The notes beneath the pieces are model-generated. The model was not told the DNA's origin. It worked only from the letters and a program-made list of their open reading frames with translations, and searched no databases. Position numbers and translations under genes: made by a program. This document shows, piece by piece, positions 35,211 through 45,434 of a DNA stretch of 64,000 nt; the first letter of the stretch is position 1, and each line of letters starts with the position of its first letter. The stretch is taken from positions 1 to 64,000 of the forward strand of contig NZ_LGDG01000244.1 of assembly GCF_001279775.1 (NCBI RefSeq). Reading direction: 5' to 3'. Origin of the DNA: Streptomyces sp. MMG1533. Lineage in GTDB: Bacteria; Actinomycetota; Actinomycetes; Streptomycetales; Streptomycetaceae.

Positions 35211-35322
35211 GCAGCTACCTTTCGCCAGGGCCAGGTTCAAGCGCCGTAAGTAGGCACAACGTATAGCAGAAGCTCCATGCTGCCAGGCTGACTTAGCAGA
35301 TCGACTAGCGAATGCTGGGTAA

Positions 35323-36612
<1,290 letters not shown>

Positions 36613-36654
36613 CAGCCGTCTGCGCCCGGGCCACCATCATCGAAGGAGCGACAG

Positions 36655-37860
36655 ATGGCTCATTACCTCAGCGTCGGGCCTGTCCCGCCCAAGCGTCACA
36701 CCCAGCACCGCACTCCCACGGGCGGGCTGTACTACGAGGAGTTGATGGGCGAGGAGGGGTTCTCCTCCGACTCCTCCCTGCTGTACCACGCCCATATCCC
36801 GTCGGCCATCCTGAGCGCGCGGAACTGGGAGCTTCCGGACCAGCGCACCGTTGCGAACCACCCCCTGAAGCCTCGTCACCTCAGGCTCCACGACTTGTTC
36901 CCGGACCAGGACTGGACGACCACCGATGCGGTGACCGGGCGGCGTCTGGTGCTGGGCAACGCCGATGTGCGGCTCGGCTACGCCGCAGTCGGCCGGCCCT
37001 CACCGCTGTACCGGAACGCCACCGGCGACGAGTGCGTCCATGTCGAATCCGGCTCAGGGGTCGTCGAGACGGTCTTCGGTCACCTGAGCGTGGGGCAGGG
37101 CGACTACGTCGTCCTCCCCCGGGCCACCACCCACCGATGGGTGCCGGGCGGCGACGTACCGCTGCGGCTGTACTTCATCGAGGCGAACAGCCACATCACT
37201 CCGCCCCGGCGCTTCCTGTCCCGCTACGGGCAGTTCCTGGAACACTCCCCCTACTGTGAGCGTGACCTGCGCGTGCCGACGGCGCCTCGGGTGGTCGACG
37301 AGCAGGACGTCGAGGTCTACATCAAGCACCGCGGCCATGGTGCCGGTGGGCTCGCGGGTACGGTGCATGTCCTGCCGCGGCACCCCTTCGACGTGGTGGC
37401 ATGGGACGGGTGCCTGTATCCGTACGTCTTCAACATCTCGGACTACGAGCCGATCACCGGGCGTATCCACCAACCGCCCCCCGCGCACCAGGTGTTCGAG
37501 GGTAACAACTTCGTCATCTGCAACTTCGTGCCTCGCAAGGTGGATTACCACCCCTTGGCCGTACCGGTCCCGTACTACCACGCCAATGTGGACTCCGACG
37601 AGGTCATGTTCTACGTCGGCGGTGACTACGAGGCACGCAAGGGCTCCGGTATCGGTCAGGGCTCGGTCTCTCTTCACCCCGGCGGTCATTCGCACGGGCC
37701 GCAGCCGGGGGCTGTCGAGCGCAACCTGGGCGCGGAGTTCTTCGACGAGCTGGCGGTGATGGTCGACACCTTCCGGCCGCTGGAACTCGGCGAAGGCGGA
37801 CAGTCGGTCGACGACGGGACCTATGCCTGGTCGTGGGCCGGGCAAAGGGCCGCATCGTGA
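36655..37860 (+). CDS. hmgA: Homogentisate 1,2-dioxygenase
   Basis: A 401-residue cupin-fold, iron-dependent ring-cleaving enzyme that makes maleylacetoacetate. The iron site lies in YHANVDSDEVMFYVGG (His and Glu) and LHPGGHSHGPQPG (His). The N-terminal cupin half carries GNADVRLGYAAVG. ATG 36655 with AAGGAG upstream. Its TGA overlaps the GTG of the next gene (GTGA), coupling them. Confidence 0.93.
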   Translation: MAHYLSVGPVPPKRHTQHRTPTGGLYYEELMGEEGFSSDSSLLYHAHIPSAILSARNWELPDQRTVANHPLKPRHLRLHDLFPDQDWTTTDAVTGRRLVLGNADVRLGYAAVGRPSPLYRNATGDECVHVESGSGVVETVFGHLSVGQGDYVVLPRATTHRWVPGGDVPLRLYFIEANSHITPPRRFLSRYGQFLEHSPYCERDLRVPTAPRVVDEQDVEVYIKHRGHGAGGLAGTVHVLPRHPFDVVAWDGCLYPYVFNISDYEPITGRIHQPPPAHQVFEGNNFVICNFVPRKVDYHPLAVPVPYYHANVDSDEVMFYVGGDYEARKGSGIGQGSVSLHPGGHSHGPQPGAVERNLGAEFFDELAVMVDTFRPLELGEGGQSVDDGTYAWSWAGQRAAS

Positions 37861-38735
37861 CCGTGCTGCCGTCACGCACAGGCGCCGAGGGGCTGAGCAT
37901 GCCGTGGGTAAAGGAGTTCGGCGGATTCTTCGACGACGCCGCGCTGTTCCCCCCGGGCAACGCTCCCATGGCCAGGGCGGTGGCCCGCCACTGGGAGCAT
38001 CGCGCCGCCTGGTACGGGCCGGTGGTGGGGACCTTCGTCTGCCCCGATCGACGCTGGGACGAGCTCATCGGCCAACTGGACGGTGAGGGGCCCGTGCTCG
38101 ACCTGTCCCTGGTCGTCGTCGACGGCCCGGAATCCCTTGCCGCCGGCATGGCCCGCGCACAGGCGCACCCACGCGTCCGCCTCAGTACGGTGGAACTGCC
38201 CGTCACCGGCAGCGCGCCCGGTGGACTGGCGGCACTGCTCCAGGCGGTCGCCGCGGCCGTTCCCCGGACCGTGACCGTCTACGCCGAGGTGGCCCTCGGC
38301 CCCGGTGTGCACCATGCCGTGCAGGCTGTGGCCCAGACCGGTTTCCGTGTCAAGTTCCGGACGGGCGGAACGCGGGCGGATGCCTTCCCCGACGAGACAC
38401 GGCTCACCGAGGGACTCGTGTGCGCCCTGCGGCTCGGTGTCCCGTTCAAACTCACCGCCGGTCTGCACCACGCCGTCCGCCACACCGGGTCCGGCACCGG
38501 GTTCGAGCACCACGGTTTCCTCAACGTGATGGCCGCCGTCGCCGCGGCTCACGACGGAGCGGACGAGGAGACCATCACCTCCGTACTGGCCTGCAGGGAC
38601 CCGGAGAGCGTCGGGCGCAGGTGCACACCGCAGCAACGGGCCGCAGCCCGAGCCTGGTTCACCTCTTTCGGAACCTGCAGTATCGACGAACCCCTGACCG
38701 ACCTCAGCGCCCTGCGGTTGCTGGGAAGGGACTGA
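37857..38735 (+). CDS. Uncharacterised conserved protein of the homogentisate operon
   Basis: A 292-residue protein I cannot name. Features: GFFDDAALFPPGNAPMARA near the start, WYGPVVGTFVCPDRRWDEL, then FRVKFRTGGTRADAFPDE, GVPFKLTAGLHHAVRH, and FEHHGFLNVMAAVAAA. The alternating strand/helix pattern suggests a TIM-barrel-like fold, and the charged TGG/KLTAGLHH motifs look like an active site. GTG 37857 overlaps the hmgA stop and the next start (38737) follows the stop at once. Encoded precisely where maleylacetoacetate isomerase would be expected, so a role in that step is an inference. Confidence 0.8.
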   Translation: MTVLPSRTGAEGLSMPWVKEFGGFFDDAALFPPGNAPMARAVARHWEHRAAWYGPVVGTFVCPDRRWDELIGQLDGEGPVLDLSLVVVDGPESLAAGMARAQAHPRVRLSTVELPVTGSAPGGLAALLQAVAAAVPRTVTVYAEVALGPGVHHAVQAVAQTGFRVKFRTGGTRADAFPDETRLTEGLVCALRLGVPFKLTAGLHHAVRHTGSGTGFEHHGFLNVMAAVAAAHDGADEETITSVLACRDPESVGRRCTPQQRAAARAWFTSFGTCSIDEPLTDLSALRLLGRD

Positions 38736-38736
38736 C

Positions 38737-40029
38737 ATGCCACCTCACTCCACACCGCGACCCGCACGGTCCTGGGTGCCGATGCGACCAGACCACCCCT
38801 TCGGCATCCAGACCCTGCCCTACGGGTCGTTCACGCGATCGGACGGCCGCCCCCGGACCGGCGTCGCGATCGGGGACCACATCCTCGACCTGTCGGCGGC
38901 CTGGCCGGCGCTGGCCCCCGCTGAGGAAGACCTCTTCTCCACAGGATCGCTGGACCGGTTCCTCGCCGCAGGACCCTCGTCGTGGGATCGCGTCCGATCC
39001 GCCGTCACCAGGTGGCTCAGCGACGAGAACGACGAGCGGGAACGTGAGCACGTCCGCGGTTTCCTGCTGCCCGCAGCGGAAGCGACGATGCTGCTGCCCT
39101 TCACGGTCGCCGACTACGTCGACTTCTACGCTTCCGAGCACCATGCCGCGAACCTGGGGATGATGTTCCGGCCCGGCGCCGATCCCCTGACGGCGAACTG
39201 GAAGCACATGCCGATCGGATACCACGGACGCGCGGGGACCGTCGTCGTCTCCGGGACGACCATCACCCGTCCCCAGGGCCAGCGGCGCACCGCGGAAGGC
39301 GCCGTCACGGTCGGCCCCAGCCTGCGGCTCGACATCGAGGCCGAACTCGGCTTCGTCGTAGGCGTGCCCACCACCCTGAGCGAGCAGGTCCCGCTCAGCG
39401 CCTTCGACCGGCACGTCTTCGGTGTCTGCCTGGTCAACGACTGGTCCGCACGCGACATCCAGGCATGGGAGTACGTCCCGCTCGGGCCGTTCCTGGGCAA
39501 GTCGTTCGCAACCTCCGTCTCGCCCTGGATCGTGCCTCTCGCCGCCCTGCAGGAGGCGCGCACCGCACCTCCGCCGCGTTCCCCGCGACCGGTCGCCTAT
39601 CTCGATGACAGCGGTGAGGCACCCTGGGGGCTGGATGTACGGCTCCAGATCGGCGTCAACGGCACCACGATCAGCGAGCCGTGCTTCGCGGACATGTACT
39701 GGACCGCCGCCCAGCAACTGGCCCACATGACCTTCAACGGCGCGAGCCTGCGAACAGGGGACTTCTTCGCCTCGGGAACGATCAGCGGCCCCACCGAGCA
39801 GAGCCGGGGATCGCTCATCGAACTCACCTGGAACGGCCGGGAACCGCTGGAGATCGACGGCGGTCGGCGCACCTTCCTCGAAGACGGCGACGAGGTGGTC
39901 ATCACGGCGACCGCCCCGGGCCCGGCCGGAACCGTCGTGGGTCTGGGCGAAGTGAGAGGCAGGGTGGCGCCGGCCGGTGGCCGGGCCACCGCGCCGCGGG
40001 AACCACGACACAGTGAAAGGCAGGGGTAG
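38737..40029 (+). CDS. fahA: Fumarylacetoacetase
   Basis: A 430-residue hydrolase that splits fumarylacetoacetate to fumarate and acetoacetate. Visible: the catalytic and metal residues in [49 protein letters not shown] and [14 protein letters not shown], and the end [18 protein letters not shown]-terminal SH3-like domain about 20-130 and C-terminal FAH domain after it. It follows the unknown gene by a single base after its stop and completes the tyrosine route. Confidence 0.95.
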   Translation: MPPHSTPRPARSWVPMRPDHPFGIQTLPYGSFTRSDGRPRTGVAIGDHILDLSAAWPALAPAEEDLFSTGSLDRFLAAGPSSWDRVRSAVTRWLSDENDEREREHVRGFLLPAAEATMLLPFTVADYVDFYASEHHAANLGMMFRPGADPLTANWKHMPIGYHGRAGTVVVSGTTITRPQGQRRTAEGAVTVGPSLRLDIEAELGFVVGVPTTLSEQVPLSAFDRHVFGVCLVNDWSARDIQAWEYVPLGPFLGKSFATSVSPWIVPLAALQEARTAPPPRSPRPVAYLDDSGEAPWGLDVRLQIGVNGTTISEPCFADMYWTAAQQLAHMTFNGASLRTGDFFASGTISGPTEQSRGSLIELTWNGREPLEIDGGRRTFLEDGDEVVITATAPGPAGTVVGLGEVRGRVAPAGGRATAPREPRHSERQG

Positions 40030-40367
40030 TTGACAAGGTTGTCTCCTCCGCGTCCGAAGCAATCGCCGGGATCGGCGACAGGGCCCGCCTGGCGGTCGGC
40101 GGATTCGGGCTCTGCGGCATCCCCAGTGTGCTGATCGCCGCGCTCCACCAGGCGGGAGTGGGCGATCTGGAGATCGTCTCCAACAACTGCGGCGTGGACG
40201 ACTGGGGTCTTGGAATCCTTCTGCGCGACCGGCGGATCCGCAGGATCATCGCCTCGTACGTGGGTGAGAACAAGGAGTTCGCGCGGCAGTACCTGGCGGG
40301 CGAACTGGAGGTCGCGCTCACCCCGCAGGGGACCCTCGCCGAGATCCTGCGAGAAATGGCCGACTGA
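40029..40367 (+). pseudogene. 3-oxoacid CoA-transferase subunit A, truncated
   Basis: Begins [19 protein letters not shown] and continues [19 protein letters not shown], then [20 protein letters not shown] and [20 protein letters not shown], the first 110 residues of SCOT/ScoA subunits, which activate acetoacetate. No standard start is in frame; GTT stands where the family has ATG/GTG, directly after the fahA stop. The protein then ends EILREMAD instead of continuing for another 150 residues, and subunit B is absent. It is a remnant that once completed the operon. Confidence 0.8.
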
Positions 40368-40399
40368 GCAGAACGGCCGCTCACAGCCCTGCCGACCGT

Positions 40400-40640
40400 C
40401 GCGACCGGCCCGTCCACGGCCGTGATCCCGTATCGGAAGTCGCTGTCGCCATCCTCAACGACCGCGGTATCGACGGCATGGGCATGGAGGAGACAGCCAG
40501 GCGTCTCGGCCGGAGTCCAGAAGATGTCACGGGCTGCCACGACCGTGAGGAAGAGATCCGCCTTCCGGCTGAAGGAACCGCGCGCTGGGATGGAGGCCAC
40601 CCTTCGCGGCATCAAGGCACTTGCGGAGGAAGACAGCTGA
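40400..40640 (+). pseudogene. TetR-like HTH remnant
   Basis: One frame reads VAVAILNDRGIDGMGMEETARRLGR, the beginning of a TetR-type HTH, then falls apart; another frame ends GIKALAEEDS at a stop near 40640. No intact protein remains. Confidence 0.35.
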
Positions 40641-40690
40641 GAGCGTGTCCTGCGTGGTGAAGCGAACGAGGCGCTTGTAGCAGCAGATCC
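40641..40690 (-). mobile_element. IS5-type transposase 3'-end scrap
   Basis: Read on the minus strand it gives CCYKRLVRFTTQDTL, which I recognise as the C-terminal end of IS5-family transposases of Streptomyces. Only about 50 bp remain, directly against the duplicated segment at 40691. Confidence 0.45.
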
Positions 40691-40942
40691 TCTGGGCCTG
40701 GTCCCCGCCGCCCTCGGCATCGAGCATCCCCGGTTCCGGCCGCTCATCCCGGTCGCCACCGGTACCACGGCCTCACTGCTCCTCATACGCAGGCGGCTCC
40801 GGCGCCGGCAGAGCGAGGCCAACCGCGCCGCAGCCAACGACACCACCGCAGAGGACTCGCCCGCTCGGCCCTGAGCGCCGTGCCGGAGGCGGTCAGCCGT
40901 CCCGACCCGCGGCGAGCATCACCGTGAGCCTCGTCGCGCCGG
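40691..40942 (+). repeat. Partial duplicate of 43051-43296
   Basis: About 250 bp that match 43051-43296 in the same orientation, with many identical runs (for example CTCCGGCGCCGGCAGAGC and CGCCCGCTCGGCCCTGAGCG). It encodes only the C-terminal tail (GTTASLLLIRRRLRRRQSEA) of the DUF3592-like protein found whole at 42479-43225, plus 65 bp beyond its stop. An IS5-type scrap abuts its left edge. Confidence 0.9.
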
Positions 40943-41019
40943 GCCGGCTCTCCAGCCGTCCACTCCCGGACGCGGACGCAACGGGCGCGGTAGCAGGCGG
41001 GGGCGGGCGCCGTATGGGC

Positions 41020-41192
41020 CGTCTCCGCACCGCCGTGCGCGCACCGTATTCCTGCATGTCATCGCGTACCTCGTCGGGATGCCACCAGGCACGGGTCAGC
41101 AGATGCCGCAACCCCGCAGGAGTGCGGTGACCGGCATGCCCGGCCGGCTGCCATGTGTTCTTGCGGCCCACCGGCCCGAGTGGACCGTGCAC
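41020..41192 (-). pseudogene. IS701-family transposase, N-terminal fragment
   Basis: Minus-strand residues GPVGRKNTWQPAGHAGHRTPAGL, broken here as RTPAGLRHLLTRAWWHPDEVRDDMQEY, match the start of IS701-type transposases (GRKN.WQ.AE.AG..TP.G.Q.LL..A.WD.D.VRDD). It stops being recognisable at about 41040. No catalytic residues remain. The C-terminal portion of an IS701 transposase lies at 62985-63625. Confidence 0.65.
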
Positions 41193-41392
41193 AGGCTTCC
41201 GGCGAGGGCTCGGTGAGCGTCATCGGCCCGCCGGATCGCGGGAGTGCCGACACCACGGATGCGGCAAGCGGATACGTGGACGGCTCGGTGTTCTCCCTGA
41301 TGTGCGCACGGCCCGCAGCTGTAACGGTTGTCGCCCCGGCGCCCGCGTCACCCCGGACGGGCGCCGGGACCTTACGAGACAAGGATGGTGTA

Positions 41393-42079
41393 GTGCGCCT
41401 GTCCGACAACAGACGGTCCGACCCGGACAACGGTTCCGGGGATGTCCTGTGGCCCGCGTCCTTCTCCCATCGCCCCGCAGCCCGCACGGCTGCCCACGCC
41501 CTGGCGGGGCTCGTCGTCGAGTTCGCGCTGCTGCTGGCGTATGCCGGGTACTTCTTGGACGGATTCGCACCACTCGGCCGCCCGACCGGCCACACATACG
41601 ACGTCGACTTCCTTGCCGGCTTTGTGGCTGTCTCTCTGACCGTGCCGATGCTGTTCATGTTCTGCGCGCTGGTCGCCGGGCTCAACGGAGGTGGTGAGGC
41701 GACCCGGCGTCTCCTCACCGGCCTGGGCTGGGCCGGCACAGTTGTGGTGAACCTGTTCGTGCTGCTGCTCTTCCAGCTGGCGGGCGAGGAACTGTCCGAC
41801 AGCCGCTGCGTCGTGACCTGGCCCGCCATCCCCGGCGGCCTGGACATGGTGACGGCGGCGGCGCTCTGTGTCATGGCCGCCCTGGGCATCGGCACGTTCA
41901 CCAGCTGGGCCGTGTGGAACGTCAGGTGTCGCCGCGGCCGCCCGATCGGCCGCACGGCCTTGTATGTGGGGTGGCTGACGGTCGTCACGATCGCCGCTTT
42001 CCTCCTGCTGGCCTACCTGTTCGGCCATTTCGGCCCCTACCAGTACGCCGCCCCCAGCCCCCGCCTCTGCCCCGGCTGA
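41393..42079 (+). CDS. Hypothetical four-helix membrane protein
   Basis: A 228-residue protein with four or five membrane helices (GLVVEFALLLAYAGYFLDG, FLAGFVAVSLTVPMLFMF, GTVVVNLFVLLLFQLAG, MVTAAALCVMAALGIGTF, VTIAAFLLLAYLFGHFG). GTG at 41393 with AAGGA 7 nt before it. Codon use is normal. The stop codon sits in the loop of a long hairpin. I do not recognise the family; DUF6234-like Streptomyces membrane proteins are possible relatives. Confidence 0.6.
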   Translation: MRLSDNRRSDPDNGSGDVLWPASFSHRPAARTAAHALAGLVVEFALLLAYAGYFLDGFAPLGRPTGHTYDVDFLAGFVAVSLTVPMLFMFCALVAGLNGGGEATRRLLTGLGWAGTVVVNLFVLLLFQLAGEELSDSRCVVTWPAIPGGLDMVTAAALCVMAALGIGTFTSWAVWNVRCRRGRPIGRTALYVGWLTVVTIAAFLLLAYLFGHFGPYQYAAPSPRLCPG

Positions 42080-42099
42080 CGGGGGCGGAGGCGGGGGCT
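42056..42099. terminator. Strong bidirectional hairpin
   Basis: AGCCCCCGCCTCTGCCCCG (42056-42074) pairs with CGGGGGCGGAGGCGGGGGCT (42080-42099) with one mismatch and one bulge; the TGA stop of the membrane protein lies in the loop. It also ends 6 nt before the convergent frame at 42106. Confidence 0.8.
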
Positions 42100-42105
42100 G
42101 AGGGT

Positions 42106-42354
42106 TCACCGCACAGGCCAGCTGTCCCGGTGGTCGCGGACGCGGCGGGCGATCTCGGTTGCCTCAGCCTGTTCCGCGGTCAGGTCGCTCACGCCGTAGA
42201 CGCGTTCCGGCAGACATGTCAACGGGTCTGGGGCTACGGCGGGGTGTGTCTCGGCGCCGTCGGCAGCGATGCGCCGGATCCTCGCGTGGGCCGATCCCGG
42301 CAAATGCCCTCGTACCGCCATCGGGACCACGGGCGGCTTACCGCGGTCACCCAC
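42106..42354 (-). CDS. Small hypothetical protein
   Basis: An 82-residue frame ending VYGVSDLTAEQAEATEIARRV, which has the composition of a real helical segment. It is convergent with the membrane protein at 41393 and separated from it by a strong terminator. No family recognised; start ATG 42354 is uncertain and the first half may not be coding. Confidence 0.35.
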   Translation of the reverse strand: MGDRGKPPVVPMAVRGHLPGSAHARIRRIAADGAETHPAVAPDPLTCLPERVYGVSDLTAEQAEATEIARRVRDHRDSWPVR

Positions 42355-42478
42355 TGCTGAGGCCTACGTGAAACCACGTAGACCACTACGGGACTTGGGG
42401 CCGCAACGCTTCGATCGCAAGCCTGCGGGGGGACGATCTCCGTGACAGAGAAGCTGCGAGGTACGCAGGGGGGTGAAC

Positions 42479-43225
42479 ATGTCGGATGCCCGCAAGGGCC
42501 GGTCGACACGGGCCCGTATCGTCCTGGTCGTGTTCCGCCTGGCCATGGCGGTGGTGATCGTGCTGTTCGCTTGGCGGACGTATGAGGAGATGGCCATCGC
42601 CAGCGCCCGTTCCTCGGGAAACCTGGAGCCGGCGGACGCCACCGTCGTGAGTGTGACTGAAGATCGTAATGAGTCGCTCGGCGGCGCAGGCCAGGACCGC
42701 ACCTCAGAGACGTTCGTCTGGTACGAGGTCACGTTCGAACTGCGGGTGAACGGCGAGCTGCAGTCCGTGAAGGGCGGCGGCGGCGACAGGGTGCTGAACG
42801 TGGGCGACCATGCCCGGGTCGGCCTGTGGCACGGGTACGTCGTCGAGCTCGAGGGGTACTACGTGTGGCGAGGGTGGCACAGCGGCCTCGGAGGCAACAC
42901 CCTCCTCGCGTTCTACCCCCTGGCCATGGGCTACCTGATCACCCTGGCGGTGGCGGCACGCATCCGGATGGCGGGCCTGCGCGGCATTGATGACAACTTC
43001 GTCTTCGACATTGTGCTCGGCTTCATCGTCGGGTGGGCCACGATCCTCCCGCTGGCTCTGGTCCCCGGCGCCCTCGGCACCGACCATCCCCGGTTCTGGC
43101 CGCTCATCCCGGTGGCCACCGGCACCACGGCCTCCATGCTCCTCATGCGCGGGCAGCTCCGGCGCCGGCAGAGCAAGGCCACCCGCGCCGGGACCGATGC
43201 CGAGGGCTCGCCCGCTCGGCCCTGA
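42479..43225 (+). CDS. DUF3592-like membrane protein
   Basis: A 248-residue protein: an N-terminal helix (IVLVVFRLAMAVVIVLFAW), a soluble extracytoplasmic domain (ATVVSVTEDRNESLGGAG, VWYEVTFELRVNGELQSV, LNVGDHARVGLWHGYVVEL) of DUF3592 type, then three helices (LLAFYPLAMGYLITLAVAA, DIVLGFIVGWATILPLALV, PVATGTTASMLLM) and a basic tail. ATG 42479 has AGGGGGG upstream. A copy of its last third lies at 40691. Confidence 0.7.
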   Translation: MSDARKGRSTRARIVLVVFRLAMAVVIVLFAWRTYEEMAIASARSSGNLEPADATVVSVTEDRNESLGGAGQDRTSETFVWYEVTFELRVNGELQSVKGGGGDRVLNVGDHARVGLWHGYVVELEGYYVWRGWHSGLGGNTLLAFYPLAMGYLITLAVAARIRMAGLRGIDDNFVFDIVLGFIVGWATILPLALVPGALGTDHPRFWPLIPVATGTTASMLLMRGQLRRRQSKATRAGTDAEGSPARP

Positions 43226-43296
43226 GCGCCGTGACGGAGGTGGTCGTCAGCTGTCCGGACCCGCGGCGAGCTCCACCGTGAACGTCATCGCGCCGG
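43051..43296 (+). repeat. Parent segment of duplicate at 40691-40942
   Basis: Encodes the C-terminal third of the DUF3592-like protein and continues 70 bp past its stop. The homology extends beyond the gene on the right, showing a DNA-level duplication and not a gene-family resemblance. Confidence 0.9.
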
Positions 43297-43429
43297 ACAT
43301 CGAGGAATTGGACATGTGCAATTGATGAGGATGGGAGCCAGGGGATGGTGGAAACGTACGGGCCGCATCTGGATCCGCGCCCAGCGGCTCCCGCGCCCGG
43401 CAGGAGGTGGTCGCACCTGGCGACCATCG

Positions 43430-43585
43430 CGCAGCTCGTTGGGTCTTGACGTACGGCTGGCCGGCGCCGAGCACCTGCACTCCACGATCGGGGAGCGGTT
43501 CGCCCCACCCGGGCTGCTGCGGGACAAGGTCGCTCGCGGCAAGCTGGGCCGCAAGACCGGTCAGGGGTTCTACCGATGGACGTGA
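43430..43585 (+). pseudogene. 3-Hydroxyacyl-CoA dehydrogenase C-terminal fragment
   Basis: The frame GLDVRLAGAEHLHSTIGERF, then LLRDKVARGKLGRKTGQGFYRW before a stop at 43585 is the last helix of a 3-hydroxybutyryl-CoA dehydrogenase (GRKTG.GFY). The NAD-binding domain and the rest are missing; the DNA to the left is the duplicated segment. Confidence 0.75.
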
Positions 43586-43813
43586 CGGAAAGGGCGGCCA
43601 CCAGTGTCCAGGAGGAGAAACCAAGGGGCCAGGAGAACAGGTCCAGGGGCCAGGCGTACGGGCACCCCGGCCCGTACGGAGTGGGGTACGACGTCAGCGG
43701 CGCCGTCGCCGTCATCGAGCCCGGCCGACCGCGTCCACCAGGAACTGTTCCACGCCGGCTACGTTCCGCCCGCCCGCCCCACGGCCCACCAGGAGAGGGA
43801 TACGCACGACCGC

Positions 43814-45403
43814 ATGCTGGAGCCGGCGGGGAAGAAGACGGAGACGGCCGGGGCATATCGGCTGTTCGCCGAGCTGGGGCAGGGCGGCATGGGCCGTGTG
43901 CTCCTCGGGGCCGGGCCGGACGGGCGGCTGGTCGCCGTCAAGCAGATCCATGCCGAGTACGCCGACGAGGACGGCTTCCGGGCCCGTTTCCGGCGGGAGG
44001 TCGCGGCCTCGCGCCGGGTCTCAGGGGCCTGCACCGCGCCCGTCGTGGACGCGGACCCGGAGGCCGAAATACCCTGGCTGGCCTCGATGTTCATACCCGG
44101 CCCCACGCTGAGCGGGGCCCTGGACGAGATCGGGCCGCTGCCCGAGGAGGCCGTACGGCGGCTGGCCGCCGGGCTGGCGATCGCGCTCGCCGACATCCAC
44201 GGGGCCGGGCTGGTCCACCGTGACCTCAAGCCCTCGAACGTCCTGCTGGCCGAGGACGGCGTACGGGTCATCGACTTCGGCATCGCCCGCGCCGTCGCGG
44301 GCGGCACCCGTATCACCCACACCGGCTCGCTCATCGGCTCGCCCGCCTTCATGGCGCCCGAGCAGGCTAGCGGCGGCCACATCACCCCGGCCACCGACGT
44401 GTTCGCACTCGGGTCCACCCTCGTCGCGGCTTGCACGGGGCGGCCACCCTTCGCCGGGGAGTCCGTACCGAGGCTGCTGTACGCGATCCTGCACGACGAG
44501 CCAGACCTGGCCGCCGTACCGCCGTCCCTGCGCGGGATCATCGCACCCTGCCTGGCCAAGGACCCGGCCGCGCGGCCGACCCCGCAGGAGCTGCTCGCCA
44601 CGATCGGGGCCCTGGCGCCGACGGCCCGGCCGTGGCCGGGGGCGCTGGCGGCACTGACCTCGGCCCAGCGGGCCGAGGCCGAGACCCTGGCGGCGCGGCT
44701 GCCGGCCGCCCCCGCGACGATGGCCGCGGCTGTCCCCGGCGCCGCCCCACTCCGCCGGGGACGGTGGCGCCGGCCGCTCGCCGCGGCGGCGGCCGCGGCG
44801 GCGGCGGCCGTTGCCGTGTCGGGCACCCTCGGACTGACCGCCGGGCGGCCGTACGCCGTGGACCTGTACCACTCCCTCGGGCTGGGGACCGTACCCCTGT
44901 CGGAGCTCGAGGACCGGTTCCAGGCGAGGGCCCTCGACTGCTCGGACATCAGGGGCGAGATGGACGTTCCCATCGGGTTCGCCCTCTCGGAAGGAGGCGG
45001 GATCGACCGGCGCGGCGGGACCTGGGCCGGGCCCGACAACCTCTGCGTGTGGACGACTCCGCCCGTGGGGACCGAGGGCTCCGCCAAGATCTCCGTGCAC
45101 TGGTATCTCCACCTCACCGGCGAGGGCGAAGGGACGGGCGCCGAGCAGGCCTACCGCGCGCTCGAACAGCTCAGGGCCCGCGGCGGGACCCGGGACGAGC
45201 CTGCGCTCGGCTTCGGGGACGAGGGCCTCTGGCTGAACACGAGCGCGGAGGAGGAGGACGTCAAATGCGCGCTGTCAGTGCGCGATGGCAACCTGAGGGT
45301 GTCCGTCAAGGTGATCGGGCAGCGCTATTGGAGGGAGGACGGCTGCCAGGCCCTGGCGAAGCAGGCCGCCCGGACCGCCGTGCGGGTGCTCCCGAAGCGC
45401 TGA
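43814..45403 (+). CDS. Membrane Ser/Thr protein kinase (first of tandem pair)
   Basis: A 529-residue PknB-type kinase. The kinase domain covers about 15-275: LGQGGMGRVLLG, VAVKQI, HRDLKPSNVLL, VIDFGIA, GSPAFMAPEQ. After a Pro/Ala-rich linker a helix (PLAAAAAAAAAAVAVSGTLGL) crosses the membrane, and an extracytoplasmic domain of about 180 residues with cysteines (ALDCSDIRG, DNLCVWTT, VKCALSVRD) follows. ATG 43814 gives a normal start; AGGAGAGG lies 13 nt upstream, a long spacing, so an upstream start is possible. Paralogous to the next gene. Confidence 0.88.
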   Translation: MLEPAGKKTETAGAYRLFAELGQGGMGRVLLGAGPDGRLVAVKQIHAEYADEDGFRARFRREVAASRRVSGACTAPVVDADPEAEIPWLASMFIPGPTLSGALDEIGPLPEEAVRRLAAGLAIALADIHGAGLVHRDLKPSNVLLAEDGVRVIDFGIARAVAGGTRITHTGSLIGSPAFMAPEQASGGHITPATDVFALGSTLVAACTGRPPFAGESVPRLLYAILHDEPDLAAVPPSLRGIIAPCLAKDPAARPTPQELLATIGALAPTARPWPGALAALTSAQRAEAETLAARLPAAPATMAAAVPGAAPLRRGRWRRPLAAAAAAAAAAVAVSGTLGLTAGRPYAVDLYHSLGLGTVPLSELEDRFQARALDCSDIRGEMDVPIGFALSEGGGIDRRGGTWAGPDNLCVWTTPPVGTEGSAKISVHWYLHLTGEGEGTGAEQAYRALEQLRARGGTRDEPALGFGDEGLWLNTSAEEEDVKCALSVRDGNLRVSVKVIGQRYWREDGCQALAKQAARTAVRVLPKR

Positions 45404-45434
45404 CAGGGGACTGACCGGCGCCTGACGGGCAATG

